Origin: Bacteroidales bacterium
Lineage (GTDB): Bacteria; Bacteroidota; Bacteroidia; Bacteroidales; UBA932
DNA length: 64,000 nucleotides
NCBI GenBank assembly: GCA_017452265.1
Contig: JAFTMS010000007.1
Coordinates: 1-64,000, forward strand
Direction of reading: 5' to 3'
Shown here: positions 1 through 9,122 of the stretch, in pieces
How positions within the stretch are numbered: the stretch's first letter is position 1
Layout: each line of letters opens with the position of its first letter
Program-made: the position numbers and the translations under genes
The notes under the pieces: model-generated
The model's database searches: none
The model's input: the letters and a program-made list of their open reading frames with translations, nothing else
What the model was told of the DNA's origin: nothing

Positions 1-3000
1 AGAGCCGGATACTCGTCGATATGAATTCGTTCAACATCATTATAGCCATTATGTGTATTTATTATATATAGTCCAGCCCAGTTATAACTATACCGTTTTA
101 TGTCACGGCCTCTCAAAATTGGTCGTATAAGTTCAGCAGTTTTACTTCGTTCTTCTTCTGTCTGACAATTATTGAGAATTTCGTCTCTTTGGGCTGTTGA
201 AATAATGAAAGCATCGTTGTATCCTGTAAGAATGCCACGGTAGATATTTACATCCCATTCCTTCAAAGGGATTCCTCTTTCCTCAATTTTTCTTTTGATA
301 CTTAGATCAATTTCGCTGAGTATTGTCCAGGGTGAGTCAGAAAAACACGAATCTTGGATATGTGTCTGCACATAATCGCTCAAATTCTTCAAGTCAAAAT
401 CTTCCTTATTTACGAGGCACGCATTCGTATGACCTATTGGAGATGAGTTGAAGACATTCAGAATATTCACATCAACTGTCGCTGAATCAAACACTTTATA
501 TCCTGCAAAATCCACCAACAGGGACGGATTGTATTTTGTGGAAAGAATCTGACGCAAAGACTCTCCATATCCCGCACGCATCCATTTGTTAGATGTAATG
601 AAGGATAACAACCCATCTGGCTTCAACAAAGACATACCCATTTCATAAAACAAGCAATAGATATCTCCTGTTCGTTCAAATGTACAATAATTCATTTTGG
701 CCAAAGCATCAGCTTCTGTTCCCATTTTTTGAAGTTGAATGTACGGAGGATTACCTATGATACAGTCAAAACCCACAAAATTTCCAACAGCATCAAGCAA
801 CTCCGGAAATTCAATCCGCCACTCGAATGCACCGACAAAAATATGGTTTTCCTTTATTTCATCAATCTCTTTCTGCACTCTATTAATTTTTACAGAAAGT
901 TCCTTGAGCCGCTTTGCATCAGCAAGCTTCTGTTTGCGCTCTTCCTCAAAAAGTTTCGGCGCTTGCAGATCAGACAGTTCCTTCTGCATGGAGAGGAGTT
1001 TCATTATTTTAGGATCTCGGAGGCTTATCTGGGTGCGGAGCGTTGACTTGATTCTTGAAATGATTTCATTCAGTTTTGACTTGTCCTCTTTGCTACGAGC
1101 ATTTTTATAATCAGCAACAGCATTCTGGTATTCCGCAATTGATACCCCTGATGTTCTGAGAATATCCGAAATATCCTGCTTCATGTCAAAACGATGAAGA
1201 AGTGAATTTCCGACCTTGATATTTATATCGATATTTGGAAGAGTCTCGAGTTCAGAATAACCACTTTCGCGAGTATAATATGCATTTTTCAGCAGCTCTA
1301 TCCAAAGACGAAGCCGACAGATATTGACAGCATTGGGATTTAAATCCACACCAAACATGCAGTTCTCTATAACTTTTCTCTTTTCATAGAACAGTGTTTC
1401 CTGAATTCTTTGGCTTTCCGGCTGCCCCGGCACATAAGCGAACAAATCACCATCAGAGTCATTGACCAACAGTTCATCATTACTGATTGATATACACCAA
1501 TCCTGACGTTTGATTCTTCTGCCGTTGCAGTCCACGAGAATACCAAGTTCATACTTTGAGCAAATGATTTCATTAAGAACTGAAACTAGGAAATGCCCGG
1601 AACCAACGGCAGGATCACATATCCTTATAGAATCAACAATTCTATTCGCGTCAGCAACATCATCTATTTCCTTATCAAGCAAAGCATTCCATCCATTGCA
1701 GTTCCAGCCATACTCTTCATTGAACTTCTTCACCAACACCGACCTTACAGCTTCACGGCTCATATACATAGTCACTGCACCTGGAGTAAATACTGAGCCA
1801 TCCTTATGTCCATTGATTTTTTCAAAGATAAGTCCAAGAACCGATGCATTAATAAGCGTTTTTGCATTTTCCTGAATTCCATCCGAGCCTTCACCTGAAA
1901 AGTCATAAGCATCCAGAAAATCAAGAAGATATTTCAAAGTAGAAACCTTTTCATGCCGATGATGATTACTCCATTTATTTAGGACAGTTGAAGCATAAAT
2001 CGGCATTTCAAGATTTCTGAGATTACTTATTCGTATCGTCTTCCTTTCAAGTTCACTGAGTTCGAAAAGAGAACTGTTGAGATAAGGAACATTGTCATAT
2101 TTATCATTTACAGATGCCTTGCGGTCTTGAGGACGTCTGGCCAAAACCTGAAAGAAAAGAGCATTCATCTCATCGAAGTCCGGTATCATGCGTGAATTCA
2201 TGAAGGCATATGAAGAATAACCCTTGTGATATTTCAGCATCTGCGCCTCCAGAAGCTTCATGAACAGAATTCTGTTTATCCAAGTTATTGTAAGCGACAA
2301 TGCCACATTGAAAAGTTTCTCCTCCCTATCAGCTCCCAAAGATCCTATATTACGAACCTCATCCAGCACATCCTCATCATCAATAACACTTATGGCATTC
2401 TCAATAATTGAACCGGCAGATTTCTCCTTACGTCTGGTTATAATTTTCTTCCTGCTGTCCTTATCTTCTGTTTCTTCAAGCCCCAAGATATATAGAAGTT
2501 CAGCATAGAATCCTGTATTGAGCTTGTTGCTGTCGGTCTGAAACTGACGTTTAAGAAGATGTTCCGGGCTAAAGACTTTGAAGAGATCTAAAAGTCTACG
2601 GTCATTATCTTGTTCAAGATGACGTTTATATTCAAGTATATTGAAATATGTATAGTTTATACTATCAGCAATGGCCTCAATGGCAGGTGCCGCTATTTCC
2701 TTATAAAAAAAGTCGGTAGAAGATGATGCAAGTCTTCCGGCAACAAAATCATTGAAATCTCTGATAAGTTTTCTGTCTGAATGAAATAACCTTTCAAATT
2801 CATGTGCATCAAACACATAATACTCATAAACATCAGTAACAATCAGATTCTTCAACTGATAATTATGCTTCTCAACCCTTTCACGCAAATAATACAGGAG
2901 CAGTTCCTGAAGAGCCTTTCTGTTCAGGTTCTGACTGTTGATCATTTCAGTCCTGTTCGTCGGCATCTTGACTTCTATGATTGTACCTATCGGACTTTCA

Positions 3001-3245
3001 ATTGTATCTCCGAGATGGATTGCACAGTCTATCTTACCGTTCGGAGACACTTTATACTCTTGTCCGTAAAATGTCCTCTTCAAAAAATCCATAAGGTCAC
3101 CCTTCACTTTTTCTTCAGAATCAATTACTGCAATCTGATCATAAAAAGTATACAGCTGCTGCTTAAAGGAGTCAAAGAGAGAACGCTCTACAGTATTTCC
3201 TCGATATGCTTTATTGAGCGAATTGGCTATTGTTTGTGCTGGCAT
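1..3245 (-). CDS. Eco57I-like (type IIG) restriction-modification enzyme, C-terminus off the window
   Basis: The reading frame is open from the ATG at 3243-3245 to the left edge (1081 codons), so the end is missing. It probably both cuts and methylates DNA. Residues 71-93 contain a K-I-D...E-V-K arrangement typical of a PD-(D/E)xK nuclease. The S-adenosylmethionine motif DPAVGSGHF is at 544-552, and the amino-methyltransferase motif NPPY at 832-835, as in N6-adenine enzymes of the Eco57I class. A charged, probably coiled region lies between them. The sequence after NPPY should include the TaqI-like specificity domain. Base composition is clearly more AT-rich than the genes to its right, suggesting horizontal transfer. 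A BREX PglX-type methylase is an alternative, but the N-terminal nuclease-like motif favours a self-contained type IIG enzyme. No partner gene is visible. Confidence 0.82.
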   Translation of the reverse strand, partial: MPAQTIANSLNKAYRGNTVERSLFDSFKQQLYTFYDQIAVIDSEEKVKGDLMDFLKRTFYGQEYKVSPNGKIDCAIHLGDTIESPIGTIIEVKMPTNRTEMINSQNLNRKALQELLLYYLRERVEKHNYQLKNLIVTDVYEYYVFDAHEFERLFHSDRKLIRDFNDFVAGRLASSSTDFFYKEIAAPAIEAIADSINYTYFNILEYKRHLEQDNDRRLLDLFKVFSPEHLLKRQFQTDSNKLNTGFYAELLYILGLEETEDKDSRKKIITRRKEKSAGSIIENAISVIDDEDVLDEVRNIGSLGADREEKLFNVALSLTITWINRILFMKLLEAQMLKYHKGYSSYAFMNSRMIPDFDEMNALFFQVLARRPQDRKASVNDKYDNVPYLNSSLFELSELERKTIRISNLRNLEMPIYASTVLNKWSNHHRHEKVSTLKYLLDFLDAYDFSGEGSDGIQENAKTLINASVLGLIFEKINGHKDGSVFTPGAVTMYMSREAVRSVLVKKFNEEYGWNCNGWNALLDKEIDDVADANRIVDSIRICDPAVGSGHFLVSVLNEIICSKYELGILVDCNGRRIKRQDWCISISNDELLVNDSDGDLFAYVPGQPESQRIQETLFYEKRKVIENCMFGVDLNPNAVNICRLRLWIELLKNAYYTRESGYSELETLPNIDINIKVGNSLLHRFDMKQDISDILRTSGVSIAEYQNAVADYKNARSKEDKSKLNEIISRIKSTLRTQISLRDPKIMKLLSMQKELSDLQAPKLFEEERKQKLADAKRLKELSVKINRVQKEIDEIKENHIFVGAFEWRIEFPELLDAVGNFVGFDCIIGNPPYIQLQKMGTEADALAKMNYCTFERTGDIYCLFYEMGMSLLKPDGLLSFITSNKWMRAGYGESLRQILSTKYNPSLLVDFAGYKVFDSATVDVNILNVFNSSPIGHTNACLVNKEDFDLKNLSDYVQTHIQDSCFSDSPWTILSEIDLSIKRKIEERGIPLKEWDVNIYRGILTGYNDAFIISTAQRDEILNNCQTEEERSKTAELIRPILRGRDIKRYSYNWAGLYIINTHNGYNDVERIHIDEYPA

Positions 3246-3278
3246 TTGTCTGATATTAGTAGGTACGTTTTTGAGCAG

Positions 3279-3286
3279 CAAATATA
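3279..3286 (-). promoter_or_regulatory. Putative -7 box for the restriction-modification gene
   Basis: On the minus strand this reads TATATTTG, a full match to the Bacteroidota TAnnTTTG box. It lies 33 bp before the ATG at 3245. No clear -33 TTG was found at the usual spacing. Confidence 0.45.
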
Positions 3287-3306
3287 GTGAATAATACAAT
3301 ATAATC

Positions 3307-3341
3307 ATCCCAGACCATGTAAGCTTTACACAATCTGGGAT
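3307..3341. promoter_or_regulatory. Two-part inverted repeat upstream of the R-M gene
   Basis: Outer arms ATCCCAGA (3307-3314) and TCTGGGAT (3334-3341) enclose inner arms TGTAA and TTACA (3318-3322, 3326-3330) around a GCT centre. It lies between the TonB receptor stop and the R-M promoter. It could be a terminator for the receptor or an operator for the R-M gene. There is no strong T tract. Confidence 0.45.
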
Positions 3342-3376
3342 ATATTTGCTGTCGAATGAAAAAATGCAGATGAGTG

Positions 3377-5662
3377 TCAGAAACGGTAGCTGACCTTCAG
3401 CATGAAGTTGAGAGGGGCCTGAGGATAGATGCCGAGACCGTAGCAGTATGCGTTGCTGTCCTCTTCGACGAGGTTCTTGTAGCACCAGCCGTCGGCATAG
3501 TACAGGTTGTTGAAGAGGTTGTTTACATACAGCGAAAGTCCAAGCGCCGAGCCGTCAAGGTCGAATTCATGGCTTACGGACAGGTCAGACACGAAATATG
3601 CCGGAACAGAACGGTCATCCGATGTCGTATTGTCGAGATACTGCTTTCCGACGTATTTACCATCGATTGCAAGTGTCGTAGTCTTCAGCGAGCTATATGC
3701 AGTGTTGCGCCACGGCGTGAAGGCAAGGCGTGCCATTCCGGTAACGGACGGCGACATGAGCATGGTGGTCGTACCGTATTCATATGGCGTTGTCCTGCCT
3801 GTCATCTCCCAGTTGTCGTATGTATCGACATGCTGCACATATTCCGTAAAATCCTTTATCCTGTTCACACTGAGCGTAAGATTGGCGTCGGCACGGAGCC
3901 ATGGAGTGGCCTGCCAGCCTGCCGCAAGCTCGATTCCCCTGCGCCAGCTTCTGTCCACATTCTCCTTGATGGCATATCCCACATCACTGAGCTTTCCGGT
4001 CTCAAGAAGCATGTCCCAGTATTCCATGAGGTACACGTTTGCGGAAGCGGAGAACTTCGCTCCTGTATATGTATATCCGAGTTCCACGTCAAGCATCTTC
4101 TCCGGTCTGAGGTCCGATTTGTCATCACCTGCATTCCTGCTGTAGATAATCTCCTTGATGTCGCTTCTTCCCGGCTCACGATGTCCCAGAGCAGCCGATG
4201 CGTATGCCTTGTGACGAGGCGACCAGCTGAACGTAAGTCCTGCACGAGGATTGAAGAAATGCCATGAGTCAGAATAGTCAAGAGGCGTTCCGTCGTCTTC
4301 CTCACCTGTCATCAGAAGGGAAACTCCCCTGTACTGAAGGTCAGCAAAAGCGGTAAGCCATGTCAGAGGGCTGTATTCAGCACGCGCAAAGGCATTGGCT
4401 TCCTGCTTGAGTCCGTTGTTGAGATACCAGTAATGCGAACCGTAGTCATAATCCTCGCCGAGGACCTGGCTCCAGAGGAGCTTTCCGAAATGGTCGCCGT
4501 CATAGCGTGAAAGGTTTACTCCTGCCGTAAGCTTGAGCTGGTCACCGGAATAACGGACATCGGAATTCAGAACGAAATAATTGTTGTCCATAGCCTCACG
4601 GACAATGAAGTCGTTCTTGTAATCCGAGGCATATGTCACACCGTCACTTTCATATGTGAAATCCTTGGCGAAACCGTATTTCGTGAACTTCTTTCCGGCC
4701 TTGTAGTTTTCGTAATAGCCGTCTCCCTTGGTCCAGTTGAACGTGGTGCTCCATACCACCTTCTCACCGAACTGACGGGCGTAGTTGAGCTGGAGGTGAT
4801 GCTGGGTATAATTGTCCGTGTCGTTGTCGTAGTAAAGGACATTGCCATACGCATCATAGTACTCTCCTGCCGGATTGTAGCGGCGGTCGGAATTGTATTG
4901 GTCAAGGTCGATGCCGTGCCAGGTGATGCCTGTGTGCTGGTCTCCGAAGAGCCATGTCAGACGAAGCGAGTTCTTTTCGTTCATCCATCCGAGCACTGCA
5001 AAAGCTGACTGTACGTCCGCATAGGCATTGCGGATGTATCCGTCAGTCGTTCCGCGTGAACAGGCGAAGTCGAAATAGAGGCCCGAACGTGTAAGGCCTG
5101 TTCCCGCAGCAGTCGTTGCCGTGAAAGTATTGTAGGAACCGTAGCTGAGGTCCACGGATGCATACGGATCAGCACCGACCGAAGCCGTGCTCATGTTGAT
5201 GCTGGCTCCGAACGCTCCAGCACCGTTTGCAGAAGTTCCCAGACCGCGCTGAAGCTGTACTGAGCTGAGGATGTTGCCCAATGCAGGGATGTTCACCCAG
5301 AACACTTCCTGCGACTCGGCGTCATTGAGGGTGATGCCGTTGAGAGTGACGTTTATCTGCGAACCCTTCGATCCACGCACCGTCATCTTGGAATATCCAA
5401 GGCCCGTACCTCCCTCATTCACAGCCACTACGGAAGGCTGGAGATTCAGCATCATGGGGAGTGAATTGAGAGGATTTGTCTTCCGAAGTTCGTCTTTCGA
5501 CACCATCGTAAACGTCACCGGAGTGTTTCGTCCTGCACGCGAAGTGAGGACAACCGCGCTGTCGAGCTTTTCCACCTTCCCGACACCGCCTTCGGGCTCA
5601 GTACCTTGTACCGCTCCCGGAACAAGCGCAAAAAGCGCTGCAGACAATAAAAAACCTCGCAT
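3377..5662 (-). CDS. TonB-dependent outer-membrane receptor, probably for thiamin
   Basis: Start chosen at the ATG at 5660-5662, giving a signal peptide (MRGFLLSAALFALVPGAVQG) and a protein of about 761 residues; upstream in-frame ATGs lie next to the riboswitch. The N-terminal part is a TonB plug domain (motifs around TVRGSKGSQINVTLNGI and LGTSANGAGAFGASINMS). The rest is a beta-barrel ending in the aromatic signature VSYRF. It would import a scarce nutrient across the outer membrane using TonB-ExbBD energy. The TPP riboswitch directly upstream (5718-5791) strongly suggests the ligand is thiamin or a phosphorylated form. No SusD partner and no thiamin biosynthesis genes lie next to it. The receptor class is certain; the substrate is inferred from the riboswitch. 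Confidence 0.88.
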   Translation of the reverse strand: MRGFLLSAALFALVPGAVQGTEPEGGVGKVEKLDSAVVLTSRAGRNTPVTFTMVSKDELRKTNPLNSLPMMLNLQPSVVAVNEGGTGLGYSKMTVRGSKGSQINVTLNGITLNDAESQEVFWVNIPALGNILSSVQLQRGLGTSANGAGAFGASINMSTASVGADPYASVDLSYGSYNTFTATTAAGTGLTRSGLYFDFACSRGTTDGYIRNAYADVQSAFAVLGWMNEKNSLRLTWLFGDQHTGITWHGIDLDQYNSDRRYNPAGEYYDAYGNVLYYDNDTDNYTQHHLQLNYARQFGEKVVWSTTFNWTKGDGYYENYKAGKKFTKYGFAKDFTYESDGVTYASDYKNDFIVREAMDNNYFVLNSDVRYSGDQLKLTAGVNLSRYDGDHFGKLLWSQVLGEDYDYGSHYWYLNNGLKQEANAFARAEYSPLTWLTAFADLQYRGVSLLMTGEEDDGTPLDYSDSWHFFNPRAGLTFSWSPRHKAYASAALGHREPGRSDIKEIIYSRNAGDDKSDLRPEKMLDVELGYTYTGAKFSASANVYLMEYWDMLLETGKLSDVGYAIKENVDRSWRRGIELAAGWQATPWLRADANLTLSVNRIKDFTEYVQHVDTYDNWEMTGRTTPYEYGTTTMLMSPSVTGMARLAFTPWRNTAYSSLKTTTLAIDGKYVGKQYLDNTTSDDRSVPAYFVSDLSVSHEFDLDGSALGLSLYVNNLFNNLYYADGWCYKNLVEEDSNAYCYGLGIYPQAPLNFMLKVSYRF

Positions 5663-5717
5663 AATGTCTGGTACATTTATGCAAGGGGCGTGTACACATG
5701 CGTACACATGAGATTGC

Positions 5718-5791
5718 TCTTCCCTACGCCGGCATTATCCGGATCAGGTTCATCGGGTATAATCTCAGCCACGGTCTCCCGGGCACCCCTG
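5718..5791 (-). promoter_or_regulatory. TPP (THI-box) riboswitch
   Basis: Read on the minus strand, the conserved THI-element blocks appear in order: GGGGTGCC, GGCTGAGAT, ACCCGATGAACCTGATCCGG and TAATGCCGGCGTAGGGAA. It ends about 55 bp before the TonB receptor start. Thiamin pyrophosphate binding should shut off receptor expression. A short repeat of GTACACATG between aptamer and start (5691-5710) may belong to the expression platform. Confidence 0.95.
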
Positions 5792-5827
5792 CAGTTGATA
5801 TTTATATATTTCCTTGTTATTTCCCTG

Positions 5828-6589
5828 TTAATTCTCTACCAGCTTCACTTCGTAAAGTCTCGGCCAGTTCTTTCCCGTCAGGTATATCTTCCCGTCTTCG
5901 GGATTGTATGCTATTCCGTTCAGCACATCCGTATCCTCTGTCCTCAGTTCCCTCGGCAGCAGTCCACGGCAGTCGACCACAGCCTCGATTCGGCCGTTCT
6001 TAGGGTTTATGATGACTATTTCGTCCGAAGTATATACATTGGCCCACACCTTTCCGTCGATGTATTCGAGTTCGTTCAGGAAGCGTATCGGCCTGTCCTC
6101 ATATGTCACAAGCACCTTTCTGTCCTGTGCGAAACTTCCGTCCAGGAAGTACAGGTTTGCGGAACCGTCCGAAGCGATGAGCTGCTTTCCGTCCGTCGTA
6201 AGCCCCCAACCCTCGCGCGGATATGACCATGTGGACCTGTACTCCAGAGTCTCGGCATCATAGACAAAGGCCACCTTGTTTTCCCACGTGAGGATATAGA
6301 GGTTTCCGTCCAGCATCACCGAACCTTCCACGAAATACTTCCTGTCGAAGTCCAGTCTCTTGAGCGGCTTTCCCGTCTCCATTTCCACCTTCCTGAATGT
6401 CGATTTACCGTGCTGGCCCGTGCTTTCATACAGTTCCCCTTCGTGGAAGAACAGGCCCTGTGTGTACGACTGCGTGTCATGCGGATATTCCGCCACCACC
6501 TCAAGCCTGTACTCCTTCACCTTGGCCTCGGCGCATGAAATCAGCGTCAGCATGGAAAAAAGCAGAAATATGTGTCTGAAACTTCTCAT
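5828..6589 (-). CDS. Glutaminyl-peptide cyclotransferase, lipoprotein
   Basis: This 253-residue protein starts with a lipoprotein signal peptide (lipobox LISC, Cys19). It matches the plant/bacterial type of glutaminyl cyclase, a five-bladed beta-propeller that turns N-terminal glutamine into pyroglutamate, protecting exported proteins from aminopeptidases. Family-like stretches include SYTQGLFF near the N-terminus, the WGLTTDG region and LNGIAYNPE near the end. It should act in the periplasm, anchored to a membrane. It ends just before the TPP riboswitch, which reads in the same direction but belongs to the next gene. It is divergent from the reductase operon. Its putative -7 box lies only seven bases before the ATG. 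Confidence 0.85.
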   Translation of the reverse strand: MRSFRHIFLLFSMLTLISCAEAKVKEYRLEVVAEYPHDTQSYTQGLFFHEGELYESTGQHGKSTFRKVEMETGKPLKRLDFDRKYFVEGSVMLDGNLYILTWENKVAFVYDAETLEYRSTWSYPREGWGLTTDGKQLIASDGSANLYFLDGSFAQDRKVLVTYEDRPIRFLNELEYIDGKVWANVYTSDEIVIINPKNGRIEAVVDCRGLLPRELRTEDTDVLNGIAYNPEDGKIYLTGKNWPRLYEVKLVEN

Positions 6590-6596
6590 AGGGCGG

Positions 6597-6604
6597 CAAA
6601 GATA
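6597..6604 (-). promoter_or_regulatory. -7 promoter box directly before the glutaminyl cyclase ATG
   Basis: Minus-strand TATCTTTG matches TAnnTTTG. Only seven bases separate it from the ATG at 6589, so a transcript from here would be leaderless or nearly so. No -33 TTG at standard spacing was seen. Confidence 0.4.
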
Positions 6605-6614
6605 ATGATAAGTT

Positions 6615-6644
6615 TTGAGAAAATTGCGAAAATCTTTAACTTTG
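6615..6644 (+). promoter_or_regulatory. Promoter of the steroid-reductase-like operon
   Basis: TTG at 6615-6617, 19 bp spacer, then TAACTTTG at 6637-6644: a near-ideal Bacteroidota promoter (TTG-N19-TAnnTTTG). It rules out the TTG codon at 6615 as a translation start and supports the ATG at 6681. Confidence 0.7.
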
Positions 6645-6680
6645 CGGGCGTTTTACCAAAAACAGAAACTGACTGCCTAT

Positions 6681-7460
6681 ATGTCGACATACTATATCAT
6701 AATGACATGCATGGCCGCAATGGCCGTGATAGTCTTTGTGGCCTTGTTCTTCCTTAATGCCGGATACGGATATCTCTCGTCTGCGAACTGGGGCCCGAAG
6801 ATCAGCAACAAGACCGCATGGGTGCTCATGGAGGCCCCGGCCTTCCTGTTCATGCTGTACTATACGCTGGACTTTGCGGCATCGGGCGTGGACACGGGAA
6901 ATTCAAAGCCCGTCCTTTATATAATGGCAGGGCTTTTCCTGCTGCACTATTTCCAGAGGTCGTTCATATTCCCGTTCCTTATGAGGGGAAAGAGCAGAAT
7001 GCCGATTGCCGTCATGCTTTTGGGTGTGGTCTTCAACACGTTGAACGCATACATCATCAGCGGCTGGCTTTTCCGTGAAGCGCCTGCAGGAATGTACGGC
7101 ACAGAATGGCTGTGGAGCCCTCAGTTCATCATCGGAACGTTGATATTCTTCGCAGGAATGGCCATAAACATGCATTCGGACCATGTCATAAGGAATCTGC
7201 GCAAGCCCGGCGACACAAAGCACTACATCCCGAGAAAGGGCTTCTATAAATACGTCACATCGGCGAACTATTTCGGCGAGCTGACGGAATGGATCGGATT
7301 TGCAATCCTCACATGGTCGCCGGCAGGCCTGCTCTTCGCCGTGTGGACGTTCGCGAACCTCGGTCCGCGCGCAAGAAGCCTTACAAAGAAGTACGAACAG
7401 GAGTTCGGCGAGGAATACAGACGGCTTGACAAGAAACATTTAATTCCTTTCATCTGGTAA
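6681..7460 (+). CDS. Steroid 5-alpha-reductase (SRD5A) family membrane enzyme
   Basis: About 259 residues, start at ATG 6681 because the promoter covers the alternative start. Several hydrophobic helices are visible (MSTYYIIMTCMAAMAVIVFV, then FLFMLYYTLDFAA, and the 7130 region). The C-terminal signature is that of SRD5A enzymes: GFYKYVTSANYFGELTEWIG, then FANLGPRARSLTKKYEQEFG and LIPFIW. The family reduces the delta-4 double bond of 3-oxo-steroids with NAD(P)H at the membrane. The gene overlaps the next by TAATG, so both are one operon. The partner is a flavin ene-reductase, which in gut Bacteroidales has been linked to 5-alpha and 5-beta reduction of bile-acid intermediates (from memory). 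The substrate here is inferred. Confidence 0.85.
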   Translation: MSTYYIIMTCMAAMAVIVFVALFFLNAGYGYLSSANWGPKISNKTAWVLMEAPAFLFMLYYTLDFAASGVDTGNSKPVLYIMAGLFLLHYFQRSFIFPFLMRGKSRMPIAVMLLGVVFNTLNAYIISGWLFREAPAGMYGTEWLWSPQFIIGTLIFFAGMAINMHSDHVIRNLRKPGDTKHYIPRKGFYKYVTSANYFGELTEWIGFAILTWSPAGLLFAVWTFANLGPRARSLTKKYEQEFGEEYRRLDKKHLIPFIW

Positions 7461-8716
7461 TGAGCGAATTGTTTACACCATACAGAATCGGACCTATCGA
7501 GCTGAAGAACCGCACCATAAGGTCGGCGGCATTCGAGGCAATGTGCCCTGGACAGAGGCCTTCACAGGAACTTTTCGACTACCATACGGCTGTGGCACGC
7601 GGAGGCATAGGAATGACGACGGTTGCGTATGCGGCCGTCTGCCAGAGCGGGCTCTCGTTCGAGAACCAGCTCTGGATGCGTGAGGAAATCGTCCCTGAGC
7701 TGAAGAAGCTTACTGATGCGATCCACGCAGAAGGAGCAAAGGCTTCCATACAGCTCGGCCACTGCGGAAACATGTCCCACAGGAGCATCTGCGGATGCAT
7801 GCCTTACGGAGCGAGCCGCGGCTTCAACCTTTATTCTCCGACGTTCGTCCAGAAGATGAACATGGAGCAGATAAATGAGGTCGCCGATGCGTACGGACAT
7901 GCCGTGGAGCTTGCGACCGAGGCAGGATTCGATGCCGTCGAGATACATGCAGGACACGGATACCTCATCTCTCAGTTCCTCTCGCCGTACACGAACCACA
8001 GACGCGACGAGTTCGGAGGCAGCCTCGAAAACAGGATGCGCTTCATGAGGATGTGCGTGAGCAAGGCCGTTGCAGCCGGAAAGGGAAAGGTGGCGCTGTT
8101 CGCCAAGCTGAACACCCGTGACGGATTCAAGGGCGGCCAGGAGGTGGACGAACTGATCGAGGTGGCCAAGGAGCTGCGCAATCTCGGAATCGAAGCCATA
8201 GTGCTGTCGGGAGGCTTTGTAAGCCGTCATCCGCAGTATGTGATGCGCGGACAGTTCCCTGTGAAGACCATAGTGCACTACTTCCCGTGGAGCAAATGGT
8301 GGCTCAAGGCCGGAGTCACGCTTGCAGGAAAGCTCGTCGCTCCGACGGTACCGTTCAAGAAGCTCTTCTTCATGGAGGATGCGCTGAAGTTCCGCGAGGC
8401 GATGCCGGACTATCCGTTCGTATATGTGGGCGGAGTGGTTTCACGCGAGACTGCTGACGAAGTGATGGAAAAGGGATTTCCGCTGCTCCAGATGGGCCGT
8501 GCAGTGCTTGAGGACACGGATTTCGTAAACAAGATGCAGGCGGACGAGAAGCATTGCAGCGCATGCGGGCACAGCAACTTCTGCATCGGAAGAATGTACT
8601 CGAAATCGATGCAGTGCCACAAGAAGTGTCAGGACATCACTCCGGCACTGGTGAAGGAAGTGGAGCGTGTGAACAGACAGAATGAAAAGATGGAGCGGAA
8701 GCTCGGATACAGATAA
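7460..8716 (+). CDS. Old Yellow Enzyme-family NADH:flavin oxidoreductase (possible 5-beta-reductase)
   Basis: 418 residues, translationally coupled to the upstream reductase by TAATG. It is an FMN TIM-barrel ene-reductase: family motifs include ELKNRTIRSA near residue 15, EIHAGHGYLISQFLSPYTNHR at about 161-181, and DEFGGSLENRMRF after it. A C-terminal cysteine cluster (C366, C369, C375, C386, C390) resembles the [4Fe-4S] site of the BaiCD and dienoyl-CoA reductase branch, but the extra FAD/NAD domain of those longer proteins is absent. It probably reduces an activated C=C bond. Pairing with an SRD5A homologue suggests opposite stereochemistry on the same steroid; that is inference. A generic enoate reductase is the alternative. 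Confidence 0.83.
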   Translation: MSELFTPYRIGPIELKNRTIRSAAFEAMCPGQRPSQELFDYHTAVARGGIGMTTVAYAAVCQSGLSFENQLWMREEIVPELKKLTDAIHAEGAKASIQLGHCGNMSHRSICGCMPYGASRGFNLYSPTFVQKMNMEQINEVADAYGHAVELATEAGFDAVEIHAGHGYLISQFLSPYTNHRRDEFGGSLENRMRFMRMCVSKAVAAGKGKVALFAKLNTRDGFKGGQEVDELIEVAKELRNLGIEAIVLSGGFVSRHPQYVMRGQFPVKTIVHYFPWSKWWLKAGVTLAGKLVAPTVPFKKLFFMEDALKFREAMPDYPFVYVGGVVSRETADEVMEKGFPLLQMGRAVLEDTDFVNKMQADEKHCSACGHSNFCIGRMYSKSMQCHKKCQDITPALVKEVERVNRQNEKMERKLGYR

Positions 8717-8718
8717 CA

Positions 8719-9062
8719 GGCAGAACGCTTCTGTCGCGGCCGGCTGAGGCCGGCTGAGGAAAGTCCGGACTGGAAAGGGCATCCTGCTGTGGAAAGCACA
8801 GATGGGAGTGATCTTATGAATGCCGTAACAGAAAACAGACCGCCTTCCCGGTATTTCCGGAGGGTAAGGGTGAAACCGCGAGGCAAGAGCTCACGACGTC
8901 GTATGGCGACATGCGGCGGTGACGGCACCAGGACCAGCAAGACCAAATATACTGACATGGCAAGGCTCCGGCCTCGCCGAAAGGGCTGCCCGCTCTTTGT
9001 CAGGGGGTAGGTTGCGAAGATAAATGACAGATTAAAACAGAAACCGGCTTACGGTTCTGCCT
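8719..9062 (+). ncRNA. rnpB: RNase P RNA, bacterial class A
   Basis: The catalytic RNA that matures tRNA 5' ends. The conserved block GAGGAAAGTCCGGAC lies at about 8756-8770 and the 3' signature ACAGAAACCGGCTTA near 9038-9052. Closing helix P1 is visible: GGCAGAAC (8719-8726) pairs with GTTCTGCC (9054-9061), setting the boundaries. It follows the OYE gene by only a few bases and is followed by a strong terminator hairpin. Confidence 0.93.
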
Positions 9063-9070
9063 GCAACAAG

Positions 9071-9100
9071 ACGAGGACGGCTGTTTCCAGCCGTCCTCGT
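9071..9100. terminator. Strong bidirectional hairpin between rnpB and pgi
   Basis: Perfect 13-bp stem ACGAGGACGGCTG / CAGCCGTCCTCGT around a four-base loop, between the convergent rnpB and pgi ends. Confidence 0.85.
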
Positions 9101-9122
9101 TCGTTCAAATGTAATTTCCTGA

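Noticed and set aside
6615..6680. Longer reading of the steroid-reductase-like gene from a TTG at 6615
   Set aside because: This stretch is the TTG-N19-TAACTTTG promoter; the ATG at 6681 gives a normal membrane N-terminus.
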